DNA of 34,243 nucleotides from an uncultured Granulosicoccaceae bacterium (GCA_937981955.1 CALJNA010000085.1:1-34243); one strand, 5' to 3'. Shown: positions 15,940-23,838, counted from the stretch's first letter. A program made the numbers and translations. The notes: generated by a model not told the origin, from the sequence alone.

Positions 15940-16637
15940 TGCTGGTGGTTGATAACATTGATGCAGCTTACGATCAGGTACAGGTGCTTTTCTCACTAAG
16001 CCTTAGCGTTAAACGTGGTGAGATACTTTGTCTGCTTGGCAGAAACGGAGCTGGAAAAACCACCACGTTAAAATCCATTATGGGTCTGGTGTCTGTTCAA
16101 AAAGGATCAATCAAACTAGACGATCAGGTATTGAGCGACTTGCAACCGCACAAAATTCCAGCCGCTGGTATCGCTTACGTGCCACAAGGCAGGCGATTAT
16201 TCGCTGAGTTAAGTGTGAAGCAAAATATGGATATCGGTTTAATGGCACGTGGCGCTGGCGCAGACACATTTGAATCGGTATTGGAGATGTTCCCGCGACT
16301 GAAAGAACGCCTGAAACAACGCGCAGAAACACTGTCTGGTGGTGAACAGCAAATGCTGGCAATGGCACGTGCGCTTTGCATGAAACCCCGGATCATCTTG
16401 CTTGACGAGCCCACCGAAGGCCTTCAACCATCCATGATCTCGCTAATCCGCGACGTTATCCTTAAACTGAAACAAGAGAATGTTGCCGTTATTCTGGTTG
16501 AGCAGCACGTTGACAGTGCAATGAAAATGGCTGACCGGGTAGCCTTTATCGAACATGGCCGCAACCCGGAGACCATGACTGGCGAACAGCTTCAGCAAAA
16601 TCCCGCAACCATTCGAAAGTATTTGGGTGTTGAGTAA
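15939..16637 (+). CDS. livF: ABC transporter ATPase LivF
   Basis: 232 residues, the usual LivF size. It carries Walker A GRNGAGKTT, the Q-loop region YVPQGRRLFAELSV typical of LivF, signature LSGGEQQMLAMARAL, Walker B IILLDEPTEGL and H-loop VEQHVD. It forms a heterodimer with LivG. It is the last ABC subunit in the operon and is followed 31 nt later by the HupE-like gene. Confidence 0.93.
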   Translation: MLVVDNIDAAYDQVQVLFSLSLSVKRGEILCLLGRNGAGKTTTLKSIMGLVSVQKGSIKLDDQVLSDLQPHKIPAAGIAYVPQGRRLFAELSVKQNMDIGLMARGAGADTFESVLEMFPRLKERLKQRAETLSGGEQQMLAMARALCMKPRIILLDEPTEGLQPSMISLIRDVILKLKQENVAVILVEQHVDSAMKMADRVAFIEHGRNPETMTGEQLQQNPATIRKYLGVE

Positions 16638-16668
16638 AACTAACCAGGACATTCGAAAGGTAAACGCA

Positions 16669-17400
16669 ATGCCAGTTCATCAGCGCAACTCGTTCGGGCA
16701 GGCGTGCCTGTTATTCTTGATACTGGCGGCTTGCTTACTGCTGTGGACTGAGTCTGTGCTGGCACATGCTGTCACCCAAGGAGACAAGGGATACATTCAG
16801 GAAATCGCAGGTGCCAAAATAATTCCGTTTATGTATCTGGGAGCCAAGCACATGGTTACCGGCTACGATCACATTCTGTTTCTACTTGGCGTCATCTTTT
16901 TTCTCTACGGAATGAAACAGATTGCAGGTTATGTCACCTTGTTCGCGATCGGTCACTCCATCACCATGTTAATCGGTGTGTATTTTGATTTTGGAATCAA
17001 TAGCTACATCATCGATGCCATTATTGGTTTTTCTGTTGTCTATAAAGCATTGGATAATCTGGGAGCTTTCGAACTCTGGTTTGGCTACCAACCAGACGCC
17101 AGAATTGCGACACTTGTGTTTGGCTTACTGCACGGATTTGGCCTAGCCTCGAAAATTATCGAATACGACATTGCAGCCTATGGCCTTGTGCCTAATCTGC
17201 TGGCCTTTAACATCGGTGTCGAGATCGGTCAGTTATTGGCACTGGCAGCTATTTTCGTGGTAATGAGGTACTGGCGCGCCACCGCATCGTTTGCGCGGCA
17301 AGCCTACGCTGCGAATGTTCTGATAATGGTGGCAGGTTTTACGCTTATGGGTTTTCATATTGCCGGATTTATTGTCACAGAACTCGCTCATTCCCACTAA
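16669..17400 (+). CDS. HupE/UreJ-family membrane protein
   Basis: 243 residues from ATG 16669, chosen because AAAGG lies 8 nt upstream and the protein then starts with a clean signal peptide; an in-frame GTG at 16627 overlaps livF and is less likely. The predicted cleavage VLA/HAVTQG (~32/33) leaves an N-terminal histidine. Then come GAKHMVTGYDHILFLLG, the family's His/Asp metal-site motif, about six more TM segments, HGFGLAS and FNIGVEIGQL. HupE/UreJ proteins are linked to nickel or cobalt uptake for hydrogenase and urease; this subgroup is poorly characterised. No urease or hydrogenase genes are in the window. Its place behind an ABC importer is the main clue to its role. Confidence 0.85.
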   Translation: MPVHQRNSFGQACLLFLILAACLLLWTESVLAHAVTQGDKGYIQEIAGAKIIPFMYLGAKHMVTGYDHILFLLGVIFFLYGMKQIAGYVTLFAIGHSITMLIGVYFDFGINSYIIDAIIGFSVVYKALDNLGAFELWFGYQPDARIATLVFGLLHGFGLASKIIEYDIAAYGLVPNLLAFNIGVEIGQLLALAAIFVVMRYWRATASFARQAYAANVLIMVAGFTLMGFHIAGFIVTELAHSH

Positions 17401-17418
17401 CATAAGGAAATACACTCA

Positions 17419-18159
17419 ATGCAGTCCAACGCGGGTTTAGGCGCATCCAAACAACCGCCGCACGTGCGAAATGTTAACGCCACCTCTGGTGGATTGCTCA
17501 AAGCAACTCTGGGAGCCGCTATCGTCGCTGGTGCCATTCTAACTTTCGTGTGGCTACCAGCAGAATATGGTGTCGACCCGACCGGTGTCGGCCATGTACT
17601 GGGCTTAGAGGAGATGGGGCGCATTAAGCAAAAGCTCCATGCAGAAGCCGATGAAGACGCCGCATTAGCAAAACAGGGAGTACAGGCCACAGCAGGCAAT
17701 AAGGATTTGCATCAAAAGCTGGACGAGATTCAGGCGCAGCTAACCTCAATTGCAATAACGGTTGGAGCACCATCTGCATCAAACAATGCAAAAACTGTTG
17801 TGCAGCAAGCCACGAACGGCCAAACCGACACCGCAAACAAACCCTGGCAGGATGAAAATGACTATACGCTAGCGCCCGGTGCAAGTATTGAAGTCAAGCT
17901 GGTAATGAAGGAAGGCGCTATTGCCGTATACGAATGGAATGCAAATGGTGCCTTTCTTAATCATGACACTCATGGCGATGCTGACAGTGATGGTCAGGAA
18001 ATCAGTTATACGAAAGGTCGCTCCGTACCCGGAGACGCCGGAGAGTTAGTCGCAGCGTTTACGGGCCAGCATGGTTGGTTCTGGCGAAATCGTACAGGCA
18101 GGGACGTTGTCATTACTTTGCGTACACGAGGTGACTATGACGACGTCGTATTGCCATGA
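17419..18159 (+). CDS. Single-TM anchored periplasmic protein, partner of the HupE-like protein
   Basis: 246 residues. A cytoplasmic N-terminus of ~30 residues precedes one TM helix (~30-48), then LPAEYGVDPTGVGHVLGLEEMGRIKQ, a linker (~70-145), and a C-terminal beta-like domain with AVYEWNANGAFLNHDTHGD and GQHGWFWRNRTGRDVVITLRTRG. From memory, proteins with this layout are called 'transmembrane anchor protein' and are commonly found beside HupE-like genes; the function is unknown. The His/Asp cluster (NHDTHGDAD) and the HGWFW motif could bind metal or ligand. AGGA lies upstream of the ATG. It is the last gene of the operon and is followed by an inverted repeat. Confidence 0.75.
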   Translation: MQSNAGLGASKQPPHVRNVNATSGGLLKATLGAAIVAGAILTFVWLPAEYGVDPTGVGHVLGLEEMGRIKQKLHAEADEDAALAKQGVQATAGNKDLHQKLDEIQAQLTSIAITVGAPSASNNAKTVVQQATNGQTDTANKPWQDENDYTLAPGASIEVKLVMKEGAIAVYEWNANGAFLNHDTHGDADSDGQEISYTKGRSVPGDAGELVAAFTGQHGWFWRNRTGRDVVITLRTRGDYDDVVLP

Positions 18160-18164
18160 TACAC

Positions 18165-18206
18165 GGCCAATGCCATGACCGACGCTGGTTTTACCCAGCA
18201 TTGGCC
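18165..18206. terminator. Inverted repeat at the operon end (possible terminator)
   Basis: GGCCAATGC (18165-18173) pairs perfectly with GCATTGGCC (18198-18206) across 24 nt. An alternative inner stem GCTGG / CCAGC (from ~18184) competes for two bases. There is no T-run, so a Rho-independent role is doubtful. It lies between convergent genes, just after the anchor-protein stop. Confidence 0.45.
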
Positions 18207-18220
18207 AGCAAGCATTCTTC

Positions 18221-18820
18221 TTAATCAATATTAACTGTCAGATCGAGCCCGGTATTTGTAAGATCAGTACCGGCGCCGAGTTCTATCAACAAGCCTCCCT
18301 GACCAAAATCAACCGGTACAGGGATACCGGTGCCAAATAAATCCTGTGCTTCAAGCGAAAACCCCGCTGGCAAAATAGTAACTGATGCGAATTCGCTTAG
18401 CCCGACTGTGGACGCAAGCGTTGCGGTGTTGACCGTATTGGATGCGAATCCAACATAGTAACGATCAAAACGCCCTTCAGGGAGTACCAAATCAGCGGCA
18501 TCACTGTTGTTTACCAACGTCATCGTAATCGTATTTTCCGATACATCAATATCATAGAAATTGATGTAATTAGGTAATTCGACTTCCGGGTCGGATATTG
18601 GTGTTGGATCACTTAATCCATATATCGTTTGAGCGCCACCGGTTAAAGTAGCATCTTCGAACGTGTTGGCGACAGTCACACTATCACCGAGAAAACTGAC
18701 TGTAGTTCCAGCGTTGGTATCATCTGCCCCACCACCGCTTTCGTCGTCATTGCTGCTGCACGCCGCCAAAGACAGCCCAAGTGCAAAAATAAGAAGGAGG
18801 TTTTTACTTTCTTTAATCAT
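18221..18820 (-). CDS. Lipoprotein of unknown function
   Basis: 199 residues with a standard lipoprotein signal: short basic start, hydrophobic LLLIFALGLSL, then lipobox LAAC with Cys21. After it comes a Ser/Asp/Gly-rich acidic linker (SSNDDESGGGADD) and an acidic, Thr/Asn/Val-rich domain of probable beta structure. I recognise no family. No Asp follows the Cys (+2 is Ser), so outer-membrane sorting is expected by the E. coli rule. It is monocistronic, convergent with the ABC operon, and has a weak AGAGA ribosome-binding site. Confidence 0.85.
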   Translation of the reverse strand: MIKESKNLLLIFALGLSLAACSSNDDESGGGADDTNAGTTVSFLGDSVTVANTFEDATLTGGAQTIYGLSDPTPISDPEVELPNYINFYDIDVSENTITMTLVNNSDAADLVLPEGRFDRYYVGFASNTVNTATLASTVGLSEFASVTILPAGFSLEAQDLFGTGIPVPVDFGQGGLLIELGAGTDLTNTGLDLTVNID

Positions 18821-19097
18821 GGTCTGTTTCTCTATTCATGACAACATCAATACTGAATAATCGCCGATAGCAAAATTGTGCTCACGGGAATCACTGTTTG
18901 CGAGTCGCAGAAACCTTGCTGGCTCACCGGCTGGTATGCTAGGTGAATTCAGCTAGTTTGATAAGCACAGATAGTTAGAATGCATTGTTCTGTTGGAGCG
19001 GTTAATATTAAAGGCGGATAGCTCTGGCCCTTACTGGCCTGCTTGTGGCATGAACAGGGAATCGTCGAAAGGCGCTGATACGGTGTGTTGCTATGTA
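18821..19097. other. Intergenic region upstream of the lipoprotein gene
   Basis: About 280 bp with no credible gene. It presumably holds the reverse-strand promoter for the lipoprotein. I note an EcoRI-type palindrome core TGAATTCA near 18943-18950 and nothing else I can support. Confidence 0.4.
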
Positions 19098-19115
19098 TTG
19101 AACTGATCAGTTCAA
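19098..19115. repeat. 18-bp perfect palindrome at the cupin stop codon
   Basis: TTGAACTGATCAGTTCAA is fully self-complementary without a spacer and includes the reverse-strand TGA stop of the cupin gene (19112-19114). GTGTTG (19084-19089) and CAACAC (19113-19118) give a second, overlapping pairing. It could be a protein-binding site or a transcription end. Confidence 0.7.
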
Positions 19116-19459
19116 CACTCTATTCGATCTCCATGACTGGGAGGTGTGGACGTCACGATGAACGACAGATCGTTTGAACTTTCATTGCTTAGTTGGTGAG
19201 GTATGCCGGCAGCAACATGAAGGCCTTGCTGCCTGCACAGCTTGTATTTAACGCCATTAACCTCGAGTATCGCCTCCCCACTAAGAACAAAGAAAAACTG
19301 TTCTGAAGAAGCATGGTAATGCAGAACTTCTGCACTACCGGGTGGAACACGTTCCTGAATAACGCTTAACGCATCCGTCTTTACAAGGTGCCATCCATCG
19401 CAGCCATCACCCCACGAATAGTGCTCCGAATTTTCTTTAGATATCACCTTCTTATCCAT
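19112..19459 (-). CDS. Small single-domain cupin protein
   Basis: 115 residues from ATG 19459; an in-frame TTG at 19510 would add 17 poorly conserved-looking residues. A single conserved beta-barrel is indicated by the cupin motif 1 pattern PPGSAEVLHYHASSEQFFFVLSG (metal ligands His, His, Glu) and motif 2 AAGIPHQLSNES (fourth His). Such proteins may be small dioxygenases, isomerases or sensors; the substrate is unknown. It is followed downstream by the 18-bp palindrome. The pirin gene upstream, another cupin-superfamily protein, is on the same strand with a ~90-nt gap, so co-transcription is possible. Confidence 0.82.
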   Translation of the reverse strand: MDKKVISKENSEHYSWGDGCDGWHLVKTDALSVIQERVPPGSAEVLHYHASSEQFFFVLSGEAILEVNGVKYKLCRQQGLHVAAGIPHQLSNESSNDLSFIVTSTPPSHGDRIEC

Positions 19460-19552
19460 TCGATCTGTTTTTGTTTTCGACTTTCGTTCTACGAATGACC
19501 ATGCTGCCAAAAAGTCATGTTATTAGGAATACCGACCACTCTTCTTGCACCG

Positions 19553-20467
19553 TTATTGGTTGCCGGTTGCAATAAAGTTCCCAGAATTAAGATCATGCAG
19601 TGCCTGACGAATTTCGTCTTTGGTGTTCATAACAATTGGTCCGTGCCACGCTACCGGTTCCTTTAACGGTTTTCCAGACACCAGAAGGAATCGGACGCCT
19701 TGCTCTCCGCTATTGACCACCACCTCATCACCGTGATCGAACATAACCAGCGTTCTATTGCCGGTGTGATCAGTTAGATGCAGCTCATGTCCGGCTATTT
19801 CTTTCTCGACTTTGATGCCCACCGGATCAGATGCATCCTTGAATGCCGCGCTACCTTCAAATACATACGCAAAAGCAGTGCGGTAAGTATCCACAGGCAA
19901 TACCTTTCTCGTGTTTGGCGGTACGCTTATATCAAGATATTGCGGATCTGCCGCGATGCCGTCTACCGGTCCGCGTTTGCCCCAGAAGTCGCCAACTACA
20001 ATTCTGACAACAGTTCCATCATCATCTATAACTTCAGGTATGTCGACACCCTGAATGTCCTGATATCGCGGCGCTGTCATTTTCAGAGACGCAGGCAAAT
20101 TGGCCCACAGCTGAAATCCGTGCATACGTCCGTGATCATCACCTTTTGGCATTTCCTGATGCAATATGCCACTGCCCGCAGTCATCCACTGAACACTACC
20201 CGGACCAAGAGAGCCTGCATTGCCCAAACTGTCGGCATGGTCTACGGAGCCAGCGAGTACATAGGTGATGGTTTCGATACCACGATGTGGATGCCACGGA
20301 AAACCTGCCGAATATTGTTCCGGATCGTCATTGCGAAAATCATCCATCAGCAAAAACGGATCGCTAATATCGGTGTCACCAAAACCGAATACTCTGTGCA
20401 GATGCACGCCTGCACCTTCACGCGTTGGCTGGGTGCCGCTTAAGGACTTTACGGGTCTTATTGACAT
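19553..20467 (-). CDS. Pirin family protein
   Basis: 304 residues, the usual pirin length, with two cupin domains. The N-terminal domain carries FPWHPHRGIETITYVLAG, the pirin metal site (two His plus downstream His and Glu), and GSVQWMTAGSGILHQEMP. The C-terminal domain (~175-285) is a Pirin_C barrel. Bacterial pirins such as E. coli YhhW can show quercetin 2,3-dioxygenase activity, and others interact with metabolic enzymes; the role here is unknown. AAGGG lies 9 nt before the ATG. It is divergent from the aldo/keto reductase, sharing an 80-bp promoter region. Confidence 0.93.
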   Translation of the reverse strand: MSIRPVKSLSGTQPTREGAGVHLHRVFGFGDTDISDPFLLMDDFRNDDPEQYSAGFPWHPHRGIETITYVLAGSVDHADSLGNAGSLGPGSVQWMTAGSGILHQEMPKGDDHGRMHGFQLWANLPASLKMTAPRYQDIQGVDIPEVIDDDGTVVRIVVGDFWGKRGPVDGIAADPQYLDISVPPNTRKVLPVDTYRTAFAYVFEGSAAFKDASDPVGIKVEKEIAGHELHLTDHTGNRTLVMFDHGDEVVVNSGEQGVRFLLVSGKPLKEPVAWHGPIVMNTKDEIRQALHDLNSGNFIATGNQ

Positions 20468-20547
20468 GATGCATTACCCTTGATGCGTTATGTTATTTTG
20501 TAAGGAACTCATAGTAGTATGGGGTCTGATGTCAAAGGATACAACGC

Positions 20548-21360
20548 ATGCACCACTTACAGGGATTCGAACGCGCATTTGGCACTTTCCCGTTAAAAGG
20601 CGACGAGCTGGCGACAGCGCTTATCACTGCTCTCGATGTTGGCTATCGCGCAATCGATACAGCGCAGATGTACAAAAACGAAAAAACCATAGGTTCAGTG
20701 TTATCCACATCGCGTATAAAGCGAAATGACTTGCTGGTTACCAGTAAAGTGCCCATCGACCAGTTTGATGCTCAACACTTTATCCCATCCGTGAAGCAAA
20801 GCCTTGAGGACTTGCAGCTGGACAATCTGGATGTTTTGCTACTGCACTGGCCTCCGGCTAATGGAAAAATTGAAGCCAGCGTTGAGCAACTGCTTATTGC
20901 AAAACAAAACGGATTGACAAAGCACATTGGTGTCAGCAACTACACCTCAGTCATGCTCGAACAATTGGTTCAGTTCAGCGATGAAACGTTTGTCTGTAAT
21001 CAAGTTGAATTTCATCCGCTGCTTGATCAAAGCAAACTGTTGCAGGCTTCTAATAAAACCGGCATTCCCCTGTCATCTTATTGCTCAGTCGCTCGTGGAA
21101 AAGCTTTAGAAGATCCTGTCATTGTTGATTTGGCAGAAAAATATCAACGCACACCGGGACAGATCGTATTGAAATGGATTTTACAAAAAGGTTTAAGCAT
21201 TAACACCATGTCGACCAATCCGGACAATATTCGTGCAAACTTTAATTTGCTTGATTTTAATTTATCGAACGTTGACTCCGCATGCATTGATGCATTAGGT
21301 CGACACAACTACCGGATTGTGAATAAAAACCTTGTTCCGTGGGCACCGGATTGGGACTAG
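20548..21360 (+). CDS. Aldo/keto reductase, DkgB-like
   Basis: 270 residues, NADPH-dependent reductase of the AKR superfamily. The catalytic tetrad is visible: Asp and Tyr in YRAIDTAQMY, Lys in VTSKV and His in LLLHWPP. LTKHIGVSNY, CNQVEFHPLL and the C-terminal APDWD match E. coli DkgB (2,5-diketo-gluconate/methylglyoxal reductase) collinearly. ATG 20548 has AAAGGA 8 nt upstream. The first ~10 residues do not resemble DkgB, and another frame upstream reads MSKDTTHAPLTG, so an extra G at 20562-20564 could have altered the N-terminus. The stop CTAG is shared with the convergent flavoprotein gene. Confidence 0.9.
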   Translation: MHHLQGFERAFGTFPLKGDELATALITALDVGYRAIDTAQMYKNEKTIGSVLSTSRIKRNDLLVTSKVPIDQFDAQHFIPSVKQSLEDLQLDNLDVLLLHWPPANGKIEASVEQLLIAKQNGLTKHIGVSNYTSVMLEQLVQFSDETFVCNQVEFHPLLDQSKLLQASNKTGIPLSSYCSVARGKALEDPVIVDLAEKYQRTPGQIVLKWILQKGLSINTMSTNPDNIRANFNLLDFNLSNVDSACIDALGRHNYRIVNKNLVPWAPDWD

Positions 21361-22577
21361 ATGACTGCCTTTTCTATAAAAGGATTGCCATTGGCAATAC
21401 GCTCATAGTTGAATGGTGTTAAATCAAGGCTTCGATACTCTCCATAGGTAATCAGTTCTGCTGTCCCTCTTCCCATAGCCGGAGATTGCTGAAAACCATG
21501 GCCAGAGAAACCATTTACGAAAATGAAGTTTTCAACCTCAACGTGCGGACCAAGAATGGCATTTTGATCAAACACATTAAACGCATAGTGCCCAGCCCAT
21601 GAATTGGTCAGCTTGATGGCCTCAAATTGGGGAATTCTATTCGCAATTGCGGGCCATGCCTTTTCCTGCCACACCGAGTGGTCCTCAACATAGTCTTCGT
21701 AATCTACCGGCGGATCATCGTCAGGGGGGCAACCTGCCAGGTAGTATTGACCATCTGTTCGCATATGAACACCACTTGGGTCTATCGTGAGTGGTAAATC
21801 CCTATCAAGAGGCTGCTCCGCATCGAAAATAAACGTATAGCGTTTTCGAGGCTCAACCGGTACTTCGATACCGGCCATTCGACTGGTTAGTACGGCCCGT
21901 GGTCCTGATGCATTGACCACCGTGTCGCAGCTTATCGACTCTCCACTATTCAATGTCACCGAGGTGACTCTTGTACCGCTTGCGTTTCTGGTCATATCGA
22001 CCACTTCATTCTCAATATACTCAGCACCGTTTTCACGAGCGCCACGTCGCCACCAGTCAAACACCGTTGCACCGTCAAAGTACCCTTCATCGATCAGGTT
22101 GTGGCTTCCAGCAACAATCCCATCAAGGTTATAAAATGGGTAATCACGCTGTATCTCTTCGGGTGTCATGATTTTTGTACCAGCACCACAAGCTTGTTGC
22201 ACAAGCTGACTTTCGCGCAGTACATCAGCAAACGGTTCATTGTCTGCCAAATACATATAGCCATAACTTTGCAAAATGATGTCGGGAACTCGCTCATCGT
22301 TATTGAAATACTGTCTGAAGTTTTTGACAAACTCTGCTGCGAACTGGGAAATGCGCACATTCAGCTCAGATGAAAACTGTTGTCTCATACAACTATTAGT
22401 ATGAGTTGTTGAACACGCTTTATATTGGTTATCGCGTTCGACAACCAGAATCGACCCGGTGAAATCCGGGTTTCCGGATAAAAACCATGCTACCGACGAA
22501 CCATACATCGCACCACCGACGATCACAACGTCATAGTGCGACTGTCGTGGCGTACTAATAACAGGCTGAGGCTTCAT
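21357..22577 (-). CDS. FAD-dependent amino-acid/amine oxidoreductase (DAO family)
   Basis: 406 residues. The N-terminal Rossmann motif VVIVGGAMYGSSVAWFL (with Ala for the middle Gly, as in several DAO proteins) is followed by an ERD ribose-binding acid. The TTHTNSCMRQQFSS block matches the substrate-proximal S-x-x-R-Q-Q-F-S motif of sarcosine/glycine oxidase relatives. Near the C-terminus come AGHYAFNVFDQNAILGPH and FVNGFSGHGFQQSPAMGRG, the second FAD-contact motif. It probably oxidises a secondary amine or amino acid; the substrate is unknown. It converges on the AKR gene with a 4-nt overlap and shares the folded region upstream with the DHH gene. Confidence 0.9.
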   Translation of the reverse strand: MKPQPVISTPRQSHYDVVIVGGAMYGSSVAWFLSGNPDFTGSILVVERDNQYKACSTTHTNSCMRQQFSSELNVRISQFAAEFVKNFRQYFNNDERVPDIILQSYGYMYLADNEPFADVLRESQLVQQACGAGTKIMTPEEIQRDYPFYNLDGIVAGSHNLIDEGYFDGATVFDWWRRGARENGAEYIENEVVDMTRNASGTRVTSVTLNSGESISCDTVVNASGPRAVLTSRMAGIEVPVEPRKRYTFIFDAEQPLDRDLPLTIDPSGVHMRTDGQYYLAGCPPDDDPPVDYEDYVEDHSVWQEKAWPAIANRIPQFEAIKLTNSWAGHYAFNVFDQNAILGPHVEVENFIFVNGFSGHGFQQSPAMGRGTAELITYGEYRSLDLTPFNYERIANGNPFIEKAVI

Positions 22578-22634
22578 GGAAATATCCTTTTATCAGTAGC
22601 AAGATGTTACTTGCTCTTATACGACGAACCGACT

Positions 22635-22791
22635 GTGGGCGCCATTATACCCACTTCTGAGCGGCATATGGACACGCACACGGTACCTGTGTAACGTCCA
22701 TATCCAGGTCACACTTTGTGTGCTGCGAAGCCGCTCAATTGGAACCTGGTCTCATAAATCAGGAACTGACTTTTAGACGAATTTGGACCAG
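22635..22791. other. Highly self-complementary intergenic element (three-way-junction-like)
   Basis: Perfect pairings by eye. Hairpin A: GTGGG (22635-22639) / CCCAC (22650-22654). P1: TGAGCGGC (22658-22665) / GCCGCTCA (22730-22737). P2: ATATGGAC (22666-22673) / GTCCATAT (22696-22703), with an inner ACAC/GTGT. P3: CACAC (22710-22714), loop TTT, GTGTG (22718-22722). P2 and P3 sit inside P1. CCAGGT (22704-22709) could also pair with ACCTGG (22744-22749). That stretch overlaps CTGGTC (22746-22751), which pairs with GACCAG (22786-22791). It lies between divergent genes and could act as RNA on either strand or as DNA. Confidence 0.55.
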
Positions 22792-22835
22792 TCGATATCT
22801 TCTCGGTAACCGACAAATAACCAGGTAGAAAAAAC

Positions 22836-23783
22836 ATGGCAGACTCCTACAGGCTGGTCACCCGCAGCGACTTTGACGGACTCGTCTGTGCCGTGCTGCT
22901 TACTCATCTTGACATGATTGACGATATTTCATTTGTGCATCCAAAGGATATGCAAGATGGAAAAATTGATATTACATCCAAAGACATCACCACAAATTTA
23001 CCGTTTGTTGATGGTGCTTACCTAGTGTTTGATCATCATGAATCGGAAACACTGCGGAACGATGTTAATGTCGACAACTATATTATCGATGCCAATGCTG
23101 ATTCAGCTGCTCGCGTGGTTTGGAAACACTACGGTGGTAATTCAACTTTCCCAACAGCATGGAACGATATGATGGCTGCCGTCGATAAAGCAGATGCAGC
23201 ACAATTCAACATGGACGAAGTATTGAACCCGACTAACTGGGAACTGCTGAACCTGCTAATGGATTCCAGAACCGGCTTAGGCCGGTTCAGAGAATTCCGC
23301 ATATCAAATTATCAGCTAATGATGAACCTGATCGATCACTGCAGAACAGATACTATCGAAGAGATTCTACAACTGCCCGATGTTCAGGAACGTGTGGCTC
23401 TGTGGCAGGAACACAAGCCTGCCTTTGAAGATCAGCTGAAACGCTGCAGCACAGTTTATGAAAACCTGGTTGTACTTGATCTACGCGATGAGAACATAAT
23501 CTATCCTGGAAGCCGGTTTCATATATATGCAGCGTTTCCCGAATGCAACATTTCAATTCATCAGATGAATGGCTTTAAAAATCAAAACACTGTTTTTGCA
23601 ACCGGTAAATCTATCTTCGATCGATCCTGTAAAACCAACATTGGGGAACTGATGTTGCAGTACGGTGGCGGTGGACATAGCGCCGCTGGTACTTGTCAGG
23701 TCGACAACGATAAAGCAACTGAGGTGCTGGCTGAATTAGTTGGTGCCATAAACGCAAACGAAAAAATGAAAAAGGCCGGTTAG
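22836..23783 (+). CDS. DHH-family phosphoesterase
   Basis: 315 residues. It has the DHH superfamily layout: RSDFDGLVCAVLL (~10-22, first metal Asp residues), the namesake FDHHES (~65-70) with Asp66-His67-His68, and a C-terminal DHHA1 domain ending YGGGGHSAAGT (~277-286), the substrate-binding Gly-rich motif. Relatives include exopolyphosphatases, NrnA nanoRNase and cyclic dinucleotide phosphodiesterases; which of these applies cannot be decided. It is cytoplasmic, Mn-dependent by analogy. It stands alone between the folded region and its own terminator. Confidence 0.9.
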   Translation: MADSYRLVTRSDFDGLVCAVLLTHLDMIDDISFVHPKDMQDGKIDITSKDITTNLPFVDGAYLVFDHHESETLRNDVNVDNYIIDANADSAARVVWKHYGGNSTFPTAWNDMMAAVDKADAAQFNMDEVLNPTNWELLNLLMDSRTGLGRFREFRISNYQLMMNLIDHCRTDTIEEILQLPDVQERVALWQEHKPAFEDQLKRCSTVYENLVVLDLRDENIIYPGSRFHIYAAFPECNISIHQMNGFKNQNTVFATGKSIFDRSCKTNIGELMLQYGGGGHSAAGTCQVDNDKATEVLAELVGAINANEKMKKAG

Positions 23784-23807
23784 CCGTTACTTTTAATCAA
23801 CCAGATT

Positions 23808-23838
23808 AAAAGGCCAGACAGCGATCTGGCCTTTTTTT
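23808..23838 (+). terminator. Intrinsic terminator of the DHH gene
   Basis: An 11-bp perfect stem AAAAGGCCAGA / TCTGGCCTTTT with a 6-nt loop (CAGCGA) and seven T residues, 25 bp after the stop codon. Confidence 0.95.

Noticed and set aside
19778-20443. 221-codon forward ORF
   Set aside because: It lies wholly antisense to the pirin gene, which has conserved metal-site motifs and a good ribosome-binding site.
22635-22791. Integron attC site or tRNA
   Set aside because: The characteristic GTTRRRY/RYYYAAC ends of attC and the fixed loop sequences of a tRNA are not present, despite the branched pairing.
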